64,000 nt of DNA from Gibbula magus (Eukaryota; Mollusca; Gastropoda; Trochida; Trochidae), in contig OW388292.1 in assembly GCA_936450465.1 (NCBI GenBank), forward strand, positions 26,256,652-26,320,651. Direction: 5' to 3'. Shown in pieces: positions 23,701-38,396 of the stretch (within the stretch, counting starts at the first letter, position 1; every line of letters starts with the position of its first letter). The notes beneath the pieces were generated by a model. The model had not been told where the DNA came from. It worked only from the letters and a program-made list of their open reading frames with translations, and did not search any database. The position numbers were made by a program, and so were the translations under genes.

Positions 23701-26700
23701 GGCCCAAAAAAATGCAAGAATTTGTACTACTTAAGGTAGTGTTATCCCAAATGGAACCTTGTATCTTTCTAGCAATGGGTAACCCGCGCATGATCCACGT
23801 GCAACACTGTACTCATAACCAAACTACTTTGTTTAAGCAGCTGCAGGGTTCAATACGTGTACATACGGACCATTTTATTATGTAATGAGCAACGAAATAT
23901 GAGGATTGATCAGTGAAATACTATCTTGCTACTGTGACGATATCGGATAGTTTCACTGTGACCAGTGAAGATATAATAAATTGTCACTTGCCAGTTCAGC
24001 TAATCAAAGAAATGATAGTTATGTGACACTACTTTTGATAAAATATTACTGTCAGAATAAGATGATAAATTGAAAACGTTATACCTACAAGAATACTTAC
24101 TTATTTACAATGTACATTACTCAACTACGCATCCTCTATTTGTGTACACGTACAATAACATTGCAGCTATGTTACTTATCAAAACTTTACTTGTGCAACA
24201 TGGTTCACTAAGTTTTTCACTGATGCAATGAACAATGGTATTTATTAAAGAACAAACATAACAATTTGTAGGTAACAATTAACTGATAGCCATATATGTA
24301 TAAAATAGTATTCATATAACACGATGTGCCCAGGGCACATGGTATGGTATAAGGTTCAAAGTAAATCCCTTATTGAAATGTCTCAGTAGCTGCATGGATA
24401 CAATTTTATAAATAAATAATGTTCTTCAACTAAACTGGTTTACCATTGTACCATGTCTACAGTGGTAAAAAAAACAAGAATTATTGATAATAACTTCGTT
24501 TTTGCATGCTGTTGTTATCCAGAAATGTATTCCCCGGATGCATTTCACTTCATGCACCCTTCAACACTGTGATTTCTACGCTGTTTAAGACTTTATTATC
24601 AGTTGTTCTCCTCCCCCATAGAAACACCCCAAGATAACTCCTCTAACCTTTACCATTCATGTGTCCGCCGCCCTATCACTATTGCTAATCCAATTTATGA
24701 CACTGCTGTTATTCGTTAGACATGAGCAATATGTGGCCAGAGACAAGAGTAACGATGTAAAAAAGCTAAAGACTAAATGACCCAGCCTCTGCGTCGAAAA
24801 TTGTCTACCATAACGCTGGATATCGGATTAAAGGGATTAATTAACCCCTCTCCCCCATAATTTGAAGGCAGTCACTCTGGAAGTTGTCATATTACGCCAC
24901 CAGAGTGTACGCTGCGGAGACGTTCTCTGTCCGTTGGTCTTTGTGGAGATTGGTTCCCTTGTCTTGATGTCACTCCGGAACGCCTTAGTTCTTTATCAAA
25001 TCCTTCCGATGTCAGAGGAAAGTGGTGTCTATCTGATTATTTAATGTGCAGCCATTTAGTCGACTGTCAACACCAAACAGTGTCTCGGAATGAGAATAGT
25101 ACTGTGCCGCAAAAGAAATAAGATATTTTCTTTCTTTTCTTTCTTTCACATTTGGTATACAATGTTGACTTTTGGAACAAAAGAAAATTCTTTACTTCTA
25201 TATAATGTAAAAAATTAAGTTAATTAAGTCTTCCTATAGAAATTACTCCCTTTAGATTTCCTATCGGAACCTCTTAATACGTTTCTAGGCTATGAATAGA
25301 TAACCCCGATTGGCTGCATGTCAAATTAGATGTGAAATCAGCGACGTTGTTGTAAAGGTGACATTTTCCAATGACCCGTCATAATGCTATTTGTTAACAG
25401 AAACGTAGAATAAACGTTTTCTCGTTCAATATGTTTCCCTCGATGTATGCTATTTGAATATGTGAAAGAAATGACCACAAACGTGTCGATAAATAAAGAA
25501 GACCAACATCGGAGACAAACTCTGAAAATAGTTTATTTGTAGTATTTATATCAGACATGTTCGAAGGACATATGCTAATTAGAAAGTCAAAGGCTGACAT
25601 TTAAGTCAATGTAAGATCTCATTTCATTGGATAAACAGCAGGGATATATCATATGTACTTTTTTCGCCGCTAATGGAACCGAGAAATTGCTTGTATTAAG
25701 ACAGATGTTACACTTGAGTTTGTTATGTGAGATAAACGTTAATGAAGTTACATGGTTTGTGCATATGTTGTAAGATTAAAAGTTCAGAAGAGGAATTACT
25801 GGTTCCGAATGGTGCAGTTAGGATTGATTCCGGTTAATATGTAACAAATACAGTTAAAGTAATGTGTATCAATGATCTGGCAAATTTATAAAAAGAAAAT
25901 TAAATGACGATATATTATATGCACATACTTTGAGAATGTTATACATGGACATACACAATAATCTTTCAAAATTTATCGAAATTAAACGAGAAAAATGTAT
26001 CCCAAGAAAACGACTCCCAACTACGAAAACTTAAGATTCATATAAGCATGAGGTTAATATATATGAAACTACCAATTATGAAATCGAAACGTGAAATGCA
26101 TTCCATTTCATCAACGTGTTGAAGTCCAACGGGTGCTATCACTTTCCCTATCTCAGATCCGGTATCAGTCGTCCTTTTATTGGTTTGAAATGTGACATGT
26201 AGCATATGGTTATCGACAGCCTCGTCCTCCCATTCACCAGGGTGAAAGCAGATGTCAACGATTACAAGGGGTTACAATTTGAACATGTTTACTTCAAGTT
26301 ATATCATAGAGGGTGCGAGTAGAGGCACAAAGAGCTCCACTAAATGATAAGGTGGGTCAACTACCCTCACATTATCAGCTTGACCTTATGCTACCCCTCG
26401 TAACCTTTGCCCTTCCTCCTCCTTTTTCTCGCTAACTACACAATACTTCTTAATCCTGAAAACTTGAAACTGAAAACAACTTTCTTGTAAATGAATAATA
26501 TTATCGTTTTGAAAATTCTATGCCAGCCGGAGCCCCTTGTTGGAAGAACTCGTCGATGAAAGGCCACTATAGGCCTTGATCCCAGTATTTCACTTAGCTA
26601 TTGTGAGAGACTGAATGCAAAACGAGGAGAAGGAGTCGCGGGCCGGGCTACCACCTGTTCAGAGTAACAAATGATCCATTACGGTTTCATCGTAAAAATT

Positions 26701-29700
26701 AACTTTAACCCCTACTGAAAGGTGCTTTAGGGAAGCGATTGCGTGCCACTTAGGACACAAAACCATCACCCCTTCTTAAGGGTAGGGGAGCACAAAAGTG
26801 TAGAGACGGGGTGCATTATCATCCCGCGACCCACGTGCCGACAACGAGGGGAGTGAGGGATGTCAATATCTGACCAGGCGCGTGACACGCGACCTATAGG
26901 GGGGCTGGACAATTGTTTCAGTCCCCCAACATCCAATAAAAGCAGTCCAAACGGGTGCCAGATTTCATCTCGGAGACCTGTCACGGACAGAAAGGCCACA
27001 ACCGCGTCCCTTTACCCTTTTCTTTATAAAAAAGGAGGGAATAAACGCCGGGATGAAATGACCAAACTGTTTGCTTGACCCAGTTATTAATAATCACACT
27101 TCTCCTACAATAGATGGAAGGTTACAAAGGCCTATAGAAATGTGACATAAACTTCGTTGGACTCCGGATAACCAAATCCGAGTAATTGGCCAGCTCCCCT
27201 TTCATCTTGGCTCCGGCTGGACATTGTCCATTGTCGGGGACGCGTGGTCAGGCTCAGGAGCCCTCCTGTCCCAGGGCTGGCGAGGGGCGCGCGCCTGGTT
27301 CTGTCATTAGGAGTAATTTGATACTCACGAGGGGGCCCCCCCTCTCTATTATTAACGAAATATTGGTCACCATACTCAAACTTTTATTGGATCTGATTCG
27401 GTTACGAGTACAACGACATGTCCACGCTTCACTCTGGTCGGTTCAGACAATTACAACGAGAACCTCGTTCGAATAGTTGTATTTCTGTTGTACGAATTCA
27501 GCATGTCAACATGTTTACCGCAGTGTCAGTTTATTTATTGTTTATATTTGTATTTGTTAACGTACAAGCTCCAGCACTTAACATGGATACTAAATCACAA
27601 CATAGTTTATCGATGATTTTTTTTTCATTTTAATCTAAATAGTTCTCTTTAAATATCAGGCATTTCGAAATAAATTCATATATATAATCAACGAAACACA
27701 CATAAAGAGGACGTTGGTAACATCCAATATACTTCTCAAAATAAAAAAAGACATGTTTGCCTCCTCATAAAATGTAAGTGATACGTGCTTGACTCACTGC
27801 CTAAATGCATCATCTAGACGGACCTCCCTGGTTTAGTGGAGGAGTCTTGGTAATGGCCGGCACTGCCGATCAGTCACCATGCGGCCCCCGAGGTTTCCTG
27901 ACAGGAGGCCATTAAGACAATAAGTACGAGAACACAGCCATCTGACTCTGGCTTGGAGTCTTAACGGAGCCTCAGCAGGCAGGGGTGGGTGTCATGGCGT
28001 CGTAGGTGAGACATCTGACTCACGGCCATAGTATCGTGACGATCCAAAAAATGTTTGTGATTTCATCAAATCTCCTTTGATTAGTCATACGAGTGAAGCG
28101 ACTTGCAATCACCACAGCGGAGTTGAGTACCCACCACTAGTCGGCTTGCAAACACCGTGGAGTCGTCTGCTTCGCTACATAAATCAGAGCAGACGACTCG
28201 TACAGTGCTGTGATGCCACACGACTGCAGAATCTCTTTGATCTGAAAGGATCGATGGCGGGGAGTAGGTTCTCTCCCTCGACCCACTCGTCACGTAATCC
28301 TGCCAGTACATCTTCTGGTAACTTGGTTCGGCCAAACACCCCCTGGTCATTCCGCGCAGACGATAGGTCTTTCAGAGCAGACGATAGTTAACTCACAACC
28401 TCAAGTCATTTTGACCTTTAGATCTGTGACCAGTGATCTTTTACTACCAAGCTCATAATGTTATTTTTCTTTGAGAACTTTTGTCAACATTATTGTGTTA
28501 CATAATTTGTACACGTTCTGATTCTAGAATTTCTTAAACGACAATTCAACTTCTTTAATTTCGTGTTTACTTTAGTAACTTGACAACAACTCTGGAAGGG
28601 AATGCCTTGTACAAGTTTAATCTTTTGGAATGTTAATGTTCTTTCATTTCCAAATGCCTCGTGTCTGAATGACACTCTTGGTATAATGCCAACTCTTTTT
28701 GAATATTTTGAATTAATCAGATTAGGGGAGATTTTTTCCAAATATACATTAAAAACATGGCGTGAAGATGCCAGGAGTTCGACCATGCCATAAACTCCTT
28801 CTTGGCTACCCTCCCAAACAATCAAATCAAAACAAAGAAGTGATGACATTGGTTATCAATCAATAAACTAATTCTTTTTATTACGTTATCATATTATCTT
28901 TATAAGTTATTTCGAAACGTTGAAGAGGTATGCTTGTTTTTCTCCTATCTTATAGCACGTTTATGTCAGAATGGTACCACTGGTGTAAAACTACAACCCT
29001 TTACACTCAAGGAAGCAAGCGCGTAATCCCTGTGGTGTGACCACCTCTCTCCCTCTGCTTCGCTTCGATTAGCTGTCCCACCTCGTTTACATCCAGTCTC
29101 CATGCGTCCGTTATGTCATATGCTATTGGAATTTACATGCATCGAGACGAGAGGTTGTGTAACAGGGAATTATCATTATTCACTGCATTCTCTTGTAGCT
29201 AGACGTTCTACTTCCGGTTTCTGCAGTCAGACTGCTATTGAGACAATTATGGTAGGGATTGGCTGGCTGTAGGTCTGGTAGTCATGTGTGCATGAACATA
29301 ATGGGCATTATCGTTGTTTTCTCATGTATTTCTTCATATGTGATACTATCTTCATTGCACAACTGGGTTTGTTCATTCGTCACATATTTCAATATGTATG
29401 GCTTCTGTCATCTGTATTTTGTTGAAGTAAAGCATCGGGCGTATCTATATATCGGGGTGTATCGGTACAATTAAATAAAAAAAGATTAGGATGTTTATTT
29501 TTGTGTTTGTCCACTTCAATCGAGTTTCCTTGTTTCTATCACAAAAACACATTCAACCTTCAAAAATAGCAAAAGTGTCAAATTTTGTGTTGTTTTTTTT
29601 AATGTTTTACTTATCGTCTTTAATGTCTTTTAAAGTTATGATATTTTCTTATGTTATTGATTGCTATTTTTTTTTAAATAATACCTTATAAATTATATGA

Positions 29701-31592
29701 CCATTTTCACACACCCGTTTTCAAGATACAACGTGGCTCATCAAAAGGCAGCATATTCCATAAGGTTCCATAAGTCTTTACATTGGATAGAGTAGAAACG
29801 AAATCCATAACGTTTAGGATTGTGAAGCATTCGAACTGGACATAGGTTGATTACATATATACCATGTCAAGTTGGGTCTTGTGACAACACAACATACATT
29901 CCATATGAAATGCAATAGTTATGAATGTCCAAAAGTCCTACTTTTCACATTCATGTTTCCTACTTTTAAATGTCCTAGACTATTGAGCTTTTGAAGAGTT
30001 GGTTGGGGATTTTGTGTTTAAGCCAGACAGTGTCCGAGTGATAAGTAAGACTTACAACCTAGGTGCTAGTGTACTCGTCCTCTGAGCTGGCAACAGTCTT
30101 CCTCATGAAATATGAATCATATTACCAGTAGCCCTTATATATCGTAGAACCCTTATATAATCCGTGTAGACTCTGACGTCCCCTGGGTTTCGTTTCTTTT
30201 CAATGTGACATTTTATATTATTATTCCTGAAATTAGTATGTCTGTGGAATTAATTTAGTCAGTGCAGCTTGAGTTTATCTACTTAATACTGCTTTACTCT
30301 ACTTTATTTAGTTGAGGTAAAATTAATTGTTTTCTTCATATTGCAATAATCAGATCCATTTATTTCTAGCACATGCTACTGTTGTTTGTATGGAAGGATA
30401 ATTATAGTTTCAATTTCATTACATGGTTTCTGAAAAATAGCGCTTTGAATTAGCCAGGGTTGTATATTTACCGGAAAGTGTTATTGGTTGAATGCATGCA
30501 TTTCAATTCAAATGCATTCATGGAATTTAAAATCTTATTCCTTTAAAACTGCTTTCAAGTTTTAATTTTATCTCATTATGCTTATAAATGGAAATATGTT
30601 CTTTAGACGGTTCTATAGAAGTTTATTCTAGCAGGCGCGATTGAAGCTCCTCTGTTGGTTTGCTATCAAATAATGGTTGCGCCTTGATGTACAGGTGTTG
30701 TACGAGTTTCCGGGTTGTAACTGTTTCAAACTATTCCTTACAATGGTTGATAAAACGGAATTGATATAAATCCTGAACACAATGCATATGACTAGGTGCC
30801 CTCTCAACACCATGTCATACCCATATTGCTGTCACCTTTTGACTTGTTTCTTTGTATGCTCATAAATGTGCCGAGACGATGTAAGATGATCTATACTACG
30901 ACTGACATTCCGCTTGTACTTGAGGCAAATCGGTAGTCGATTCTTCATATCGGCAGATTCAAGCTCTTTTATTTACATGATAGCAAATATAGGTAACTGG
31001 CAGTAACCGCCGGTGTTTAGAATAATCGTCCGCACAGATCGATCAGTAAGCGCGTTATGGACACAATAAAGCGTCTTTCTTCAAGTATCCTTCGAGGAAA
31101 TCAATTCACAAGAGGATATGTATATCCTACTATATACCCAACCTTCAGTTCCTATAGTGAATTCTTTTTTTGGTTTTTGGATATTCATTGTTTCATTACG
31201 GATACTGAATATGTTCAAAATGGATATTTTGAAATTTATCTTTAATGTCTTTGTTTTTATTTAGTTTTTTTTATTGTAATCAATTCTATTTTTCCCATTG
31301 AATACTTTAGTTTTCAATAGTAAATAGTCCATGTGTGAATTGTGTCTATTTTTTTTATTTCATTTAACTTAATTGATTTGAATTAGTTTCTATAAAATAT
31401 CTCACCTCGTGTAGTCAACATAGTTTATTTTTATAATACCACTTCAGACGGATGTACATGAAATCCTTTAATTCGACAATATTCCCTTCGTTTTAAGTGA
31501 GGTCTCATCAAAGATTTGACAAACCCGTTTTGAAACAAAACCAAAATGCATTAATTGTTGATGATATAAGCGGGTCCATGCCCGTATTGTTC

Positions 31593-31980
31593 CAATGTGA
31601 GTATATATCTATGTAGGCACTTTCGATATACCCTCATCTGTGTGTGAGTATATATATATATATCATTCATAAATATGCGCCAAAATTAAATGGCAAAACA
31701 TGATCTTGTTTACATCATAACCATCTATTGTTGTCAAACTACATAATGACGTCATATGTTCCTGTGTGACGTCATAGTGCTATGTAATGTGTGTCAGTTA
31801 CTGCATTAAGAAGTAGGTACATGATGTACCTATTGAAAACGTTAGCCAAACTTATTTCAACTTCATCTTTTTTATTTTGATATATATAATATATTATATA
31901 TATATATATATATAACAATGTCAGTATCTATCTATGTAGGCACTTTCGATATACCCCCTCTGTGTGTGAGTGTGTATATA
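31593..31980. mobile_element. Element bounded by ~63-bp direct repeats
   Basis: About 63 bp at 31593-31655 recurs at 31916-31980 in the same orientation, with an identical 25-base core (31609-31633 and 31932-31956, containing ATGTAGGCACTTTCGATATA). Between them are two CRE-like TGACGTCA sites (31747-31754 and 31767-31774), the near-perfect palindrome TAGGTACATGATGTACCTA (about 31815-31834), and an AT tract (about 31879-31914). It could be a solo-type LTR/TRIM relic or a segmental duplication. No coding sequence. Confidence 0.5.
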
Positions 31981-34900
31981 TACCAATGCTAAATCCCTTC
32001 TTCTGGCGTCGGTTACTGTTCGTATTATTAACTAAGTGCCGCTAGGGTCATGTAATTGCATAATTAGCATACTAATTACGATACACTGGCCTTTCCAGTA
32101 ATTATACATAGGGAGTTATGTGGGAACTAACAAGCCCCCTTCATGTTTAGCAAATTGCTTGACGCTCCAGTTTTGGCAATAGAATGACATTTACAGTATG
32201 CATTGTACTTCATCATGTGTCTGTGCTGGGGGAATACCATCATACTCGTACATGACGAGAAAAACAATTGTGGATAATTGAACGTTTTTTCCATTGTTTC
32301 TGATGATTTAGTAACAAGTGTTTTTATCTTTAGTACGTCTAAATCTGAATATTAGACACATGATTAAAACTGAAAACACACCATAATTTGCAACATGTTT
32401 TTAACGATGACAATAGAATAATTTAATGAATCATGAATTTGGTAAATATCTTAAAAGGAGTATATGTTGAAAGCAAAGAAATTTAGATCATGAAGCAAAT
32501 ATATCAATGGCTTATAACGAAGAAGAAGAAAAATAATTTATTCAGGTGTCTAGCGATACATGTACATATTCACACAAACATCACACATGGCTCAACCGCC
32601 CGGCCATCCTGGGCCTATTAGACACCAGATGCCATACAATGTTAAAAGCACTAGAAGTGCTAAAATATATATTTATAAAACACACTGTAACACACTGTAA
32701 GCTCTGTGAAGCTAACGAGTTTACTGATTGAAGTTCTGTAAGCTGATTAGGACAGGTGTGAGGGGGAGAAAGGGGTTATTGCCAGGTGTGAAAAGGAAAT
32801 GGGGGACTTCTTACATTCCCCATTCAAGGTTAAAGGTGGATGAAGTCGGGGGCGAACTAAGGTGGATGTATAAGCTACATGAGGAAGACGATGTCAGGTC
32901 GTTGTAGTGGAGTGTGCCGGGGAGATGGAATAGAGCCTTTCTGTTGGCTTAACTACCATTGGTGAATGTTTACAATAGACAATGTGTTTGATCTTTGGAT
33001 AACTGGTTATCCACTATAACTCTTGTTTGTTATATAAGAGTTATTTTATCTCTATTTGTTTCTGTTATATACGCATTCGCCAGTTCTCTCTTACATTTTG
33101 AGAAAACACGCACATGTGGTAAACAGGATATTATCAATTACAATAAACAATTTATATTTGAAAACGTTAAAGGATTAATATGGTAATATCTAATTTGAAT
33201 GCCATTGTTACGAAAGCTAGTCATTGCTATACTGTATCCTTCATTTCTGATGCATAAATATTTGAAGTTATCACAGATAAGGTTATATACTTTTTGAAGA
33301 CTTTATGTCAGGGGACAATCGGTTAAAGGACGTTAGCATACATCTATTTAAGAACACCCCGTGAATTTTCGAATAAACGAATTGTTGCAATTATAAACAT
33401 ATATTTTGGCTTTCATCCATTGGTATGCCTTGGCACACGTCATAGTTGATAGTCAATTCTATATTCTAAGATTTAGATGAAACTTAATGAGTATATATAT
33501 AATTTAACAATTAAAGTAGTAAAACTTCTGTTTGATTCAACTTTCTTTCTCTAACGTTTACCAATCATGACTTCGATAGAGAAACTGTTCATTTCACGAC
33601 TGAATCCATCCTCTCCGACAGGGCCACTCTCTTTAAGTATATACAAATAGAAACATCATTGTCGGCCCTGTCGCATGTACTACGAAGTATTGTCTCCAGC
33701 ATATATCGGGCTATCGATAACACATTAACCCAATCAATTACGAGTTTTAAAAAATAACGCAAAACGCAAACACAATGACTCGCTCCAGGATTGAAAAGTA
33801 GAAATTTAAAAACACAACATTAATTTGTGCAAAGAACCTCTTGATCATACTTTAACATATAAACAATCAGGAAATTTCTCAATGAAATCAGTATGTTCCT
33901 ACAGAATGTATCTACAAACGAAGTGTCTCATTTGCAACAAATAATACGGGGAATGTATGCATACATTTCGCATGAAGATATCGTCTTTTTGTGTTTCTGT
34001 TTGTGTTTCATAAATTTACTAAACACACGTTACTGTGAAAATGTCGATGATTTTTTTAAAATATTTTCGTCCAATAAAAAGTTTGCGTTGTGGTACGGTC
34101 AGCTGCTACTGCTTAAAACTTTTACTTCGCTAACAAACGTATACAGGAAACGACACCGTGAAAAAACATGCATGTACACCAAGACAACAATGTCTGAACC
34201 GCAATTATGATCTAAAGTATTCGATTTTGGTTGAGTGACAGTTACAAAAACTTTATGTGAAGGGAAAATTGCCTATTTCCTGCAAAGCACTCTTTAAATC
34301 GCTGTTCGTGAAAAAATTGGTACTAGAAAGTTTGGTATGGGTAAAAGAATTCCTATCATCGCCTGCTCTTAGAAATACAAGCAAATAGAAAGAACACATA
34401 TGTAACATTGTCACACTACCTGCAATATGACGCATTCTTGTGAGACACCCGCAGAGTCAGGCACCAACTGAATATAAATGTATCGAACAAACTTAGCTAC
34501 TCTGTTCTTGATACAAAAATGTATTGCCAACACACCTTTAACGTTATACTCTTCTTATGACTTAATGTTTTATAACGTTGACCTTGAGCTGCTAACGTAT
34601 ACTAAGACGTGGTGTTACCTGTCTTCATGGCTGCTCGTGTCGTATAGGTGTATATAGATACTTTTGCTATGTCAATGTTTTTTGCAAGGCTTTACCTATT
34701 CATCTAAATTCTAAAATCTAAAAATGTTCAATATGGATTTGACTAAGACAAAACCTTTAGATCTGTGATTTAGTGAAAACCCATAGTGCTAAGAAAGGAT
34801 ATTGAGTTGTTCTGCAAAAGTATAAGGACAAATGGACATTATCAACTTACCTTCCAAACAAATTGTAACACACCTAATAAAAGGTAAAGTACGTCTCCCA

Positions 34901-37900
34901 TCTACATACTTGCTTTAATATATTTCAATATGGTTATGATTATCGACATGATAATTGTTTATATATGATATCATTACAATTGTACTGTGATACATTTGGC
35001 CTAAAACACGAAACAATATCTGTGTTCAAGGTGAGATCCGACTCTGAATATACTCCGATTTTAAGCCGCTGTTTCTCCCTATAGTTCGTATGTCAGCGGT
35101 TCCGATACAGATCCACCACTTTAGGAAGGAACTGCTCCATCTATAAACGGGAGAGCCCTGTATTCCAAGCTCTTACCTGTGAATGTCACAGATATCAGCG
35201 TCCTCTTACCTGTCGGCTTAGACTGATTGATGTGTCCATCACTGCTGGCACAGGTAATTAATTCCCTCATTCGTCTCCAGTTCACGTTGGCATCGTGTCT
35301 TGGACTGGGGCGATGGCTGGCACTGCTGGCAGCATGCTGGGGGAACCTCGTAGACAATGCTCAAATTAGATATAAATGTTAACTGGAACTGAAATGTCAA
35401 ACATCTCTAATTCTATATTTATCCGATTATACCTAGTTCGGTAATTAAACCTTTTTGGTGGTTTATTTTGGTGGTTTATTGAGGTGTTTTTTTAGTTTGT
35501 TTATGGTTATCCTGTGGTAGACTTTTAAAGATCTTTGGTGGTATACGCCCCATGGTGTTGAAGTGGATATTTGAAGTGTTTGAAGGACTGCAAACCATTG
35601 CAAGAGGCCTCTGTACTGTAATGTTTTTGATCAACGTCATACCCTAAAATGATACCTTTTCTGCTAAATGTTCGTGCGTTTAATTCATATATAAGTGTGA
35701 CGTTTGTTTACGTTCAGCATTATAAGAGAAGCTCATGCAATCTTTATGTGTTAATGTTTTGTGAAAGCTGATGGGGTACAAAACTCATGAAACATAATAT
35801 TCTTAGGTTTGGTGATATATTGAAACCTTCAGATGTTAAAAGAACTTCAGATGAAACATCACATTCTTATACATGTATGTGTAAAGATGATATAAAAAAT
35901 ATCACACACATATATATATACTAATTTAATACTAATAAGTCTCAATTTACGTCAGATTGGAACGCCTCAGGCATGCACTTTTAAGAAATAGCGAGTGTTG
36001 ACAATATTCAAAGCTACGTTTCAGCAGTTTATTAGTTACCGTCAAGTGGGATAACGATTTAACGATGTACGTGTATTGCTTATTGAACAAGGTTTAGAAT
36101 AGTAATAATGATCTAGAGTTTAATACGATATCTCTTCGGTTGAAATCGACCAATATAAGTTGATTGGCTAATCCTATTGCCTTAACTTATATATCGACAT
36201 TCACACAGCTGCATACCTGTGGGTGTGTGAACCTGCAAGTAATTACAACAGGGAAGGTGAAGCGATACCTCCGTGCTGCAGTCCAACACAGACATTCAGA
36301 ACAACACGTCAATATCCGGTGTATTGGCCATCTACCAATGCAGATTTTGAAATAACTGAAATGTCACTGGGCCCTAATTTATTCGAAATTTCTAAAATAT
36401 CAAGTGTTTGACGCTAACATGACAATGTCCCCTGTCCTTATATGTGAATCAAATAAGACACATTTACTGAACTGTATCATTTGATCTGAAGCTGGTTCTT
36501 TGTTTATTGCATTACTGACAAGTTCTATAAGTGTGATGACCATTGGACTGTGTATTGTCGCAACATTGGAGAGAAGAACATCTCCACTCTGATATCGCAC
36601 AAACACGAATTTGCTGTAGGTGTGCAACCCAACAGTAATTAATAATACCCTAATTTGGGGACATTGCGTGCAATGGTTCGTACGTCATTTGCGTGGTCAA
36701 AGTTTCTAGATGACCTTAAAAATAGGACCAAGGACACCAACATTGACGGATGTCTGATTTCTTCCATACATCCGTAACTGTTACTGATTTGACGGTCATT
36801 ATTTTTACGTTTAAATCAATTTAGCAAGATGGTTTTTTTTCGGCTATAATTATGTACTTGTTTATAGTAAAGGTCGTGATTTTGGTTTGTCTATTCAGAC
36901 CGATACACAAACACAATGTCAATGTTTGTAACACTTTAAGTTGTTGTCGTATGTTAAAAATGCCACGCGTTGATAGTTGCCAGGGAAATACATCAACACC
37001 TCTCTATTTTCATCGACATGTGAATTCAAAGAAAAAACCTGGCTTGCACAACATTTGTACTAAGGAAGTCTTCGACATTTAAAACACTCACATTATGAAT
37101 ATTAAAAACATACTAAAACGCATTGGCGTCAGAGAAAATTTGTAAAACGGAACTCTCGCATGCGAATCGACAAAAATCAAGGTTCGGTAGGTTTTTTTGC
37201 AACTTAAATATGGCAACCAAAACATAACCACTCATTTGAGGCGAAGACTGCCACTTTACCGAGGAGACAAGAAATTTAAATCCTGGCTGATGTTGGAATA
37301 CGGTAGAGGGTTATTATCAGGGGTTCTTAATGCTTCGTTGCCAGGCAGGCCCCGTGCTGACACCATGGCACCGCTTGAGGAATGGCGCTCTCAAAGAGAA
37401 GTGGGTTCGTTATTGATTTCCATCCAACTTTGAGAGTCGGCACTGACTGTTGCACCCCAAAGCCCAACGCTGGAAGACCCCATCAATATGATAGCTGCTT
37501 CTCTCTCAACCACCGCCAGGGACTCTCCAGGAGAAATACTAGTCAAGCTTTTCAATTTATTTATTATTCATGAAATACATATTTTAACTTTTTGAGTTAA
37601 TCCATAATTTTGTTTCAAACAAAATTGTTTTTGCACTTGGAGGATTTTGATAAAATGTCTTCCAATTCGTCAAGCGAATCCAACTCTTAAATGATGCATA
37701 ATAAGTGACAAAGGGGCAAGTGGTGTGTCCAGCGAGACGAGTCGGTGCCCGTTATTACAGGCAAGTTTTCAATTTGCTATTGTTCCCCTCCATACAAAGG
37801 GTCCATAAACCCTCCCATGGAACATATGCACAGGAGGAGAGTGAAAGTCATTGCCAACTAACTGTGGCGCGTGCCACTCGCGAACGATCAATAAACGGGA

Positions 37901-38354
37901 GGCCTGTTTCAACCCCTAGGGCAGCCTCTGACAACCAAACAACATTAATCCATAAAGGCAGAGTAGCTGGCTCGCACCCCTTGTCTGTTCTCCTCCCCGT
38001 CTAACCATCCCTCTTGTCAATTTTAATAGTCCCATTATTGCTCCGTCCACGCATGCTCCGAAGTAGGGGTACCCCGACTTTGGAATATTTCGATAATTGC
38101 TTCACCCTCATAGCGAGTGCCGGGAGAGACGGAGACAGGAGCACTCACTGGGCTCTGTGGATTCGGGTCGGAGCTAGGGTGTGAGTAGACGAGAGGTGGA
38201 AACTAACTTTGTGAGAGGGAGGCCCTGTATGTGTCACTGACCAATTAACAACTCGACAATTACCTATAGTCACAGTGGCGAAACTCCAACTCGCTGACTC
38301 TTTGTTGCTGCTACCAAGTGCCAAGCTTGTGACCGTTGCTAAGAATACCCCAGG

Positions 38355-38396
38355 ATGTCCAAAAAGTCAACGCGACAGAACAAGGCCAAGATGGAG
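38355..38396 (+). CDS. Candidate alternative first coding exon of NOL4 (MSKK...)
   Basis: The ATG at 38355 opens MSKKSTRQNKAKME and ends in a GTAGAT donor at 38397, phase 0. That is exactly the phase of the next recognised exon at 45745, giving ...KAKME|ESMSSADSE. An in-frame TAA at 38340-38342 limits the N-terminus. The upstream and surrounding DNA (about 38050-38900) is GC- and CpG-richer than the flanking intron, as expected near a promoter. The peptide is strongly basic. Vertebrate NOL4 and NOL4L also have short isoforms starting near this point (known from memory). No homology to any named peptide was recognised, so this rests on structure alone. Confidence 0.42.

Noticed and set aside
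28490..28849. Minus-strand 119-codon frame and overlapping plus-strand 63-codon frame
   Set aside because: No recognisable domain, no supporting splice context, similar length expected by chance in 64 kb.
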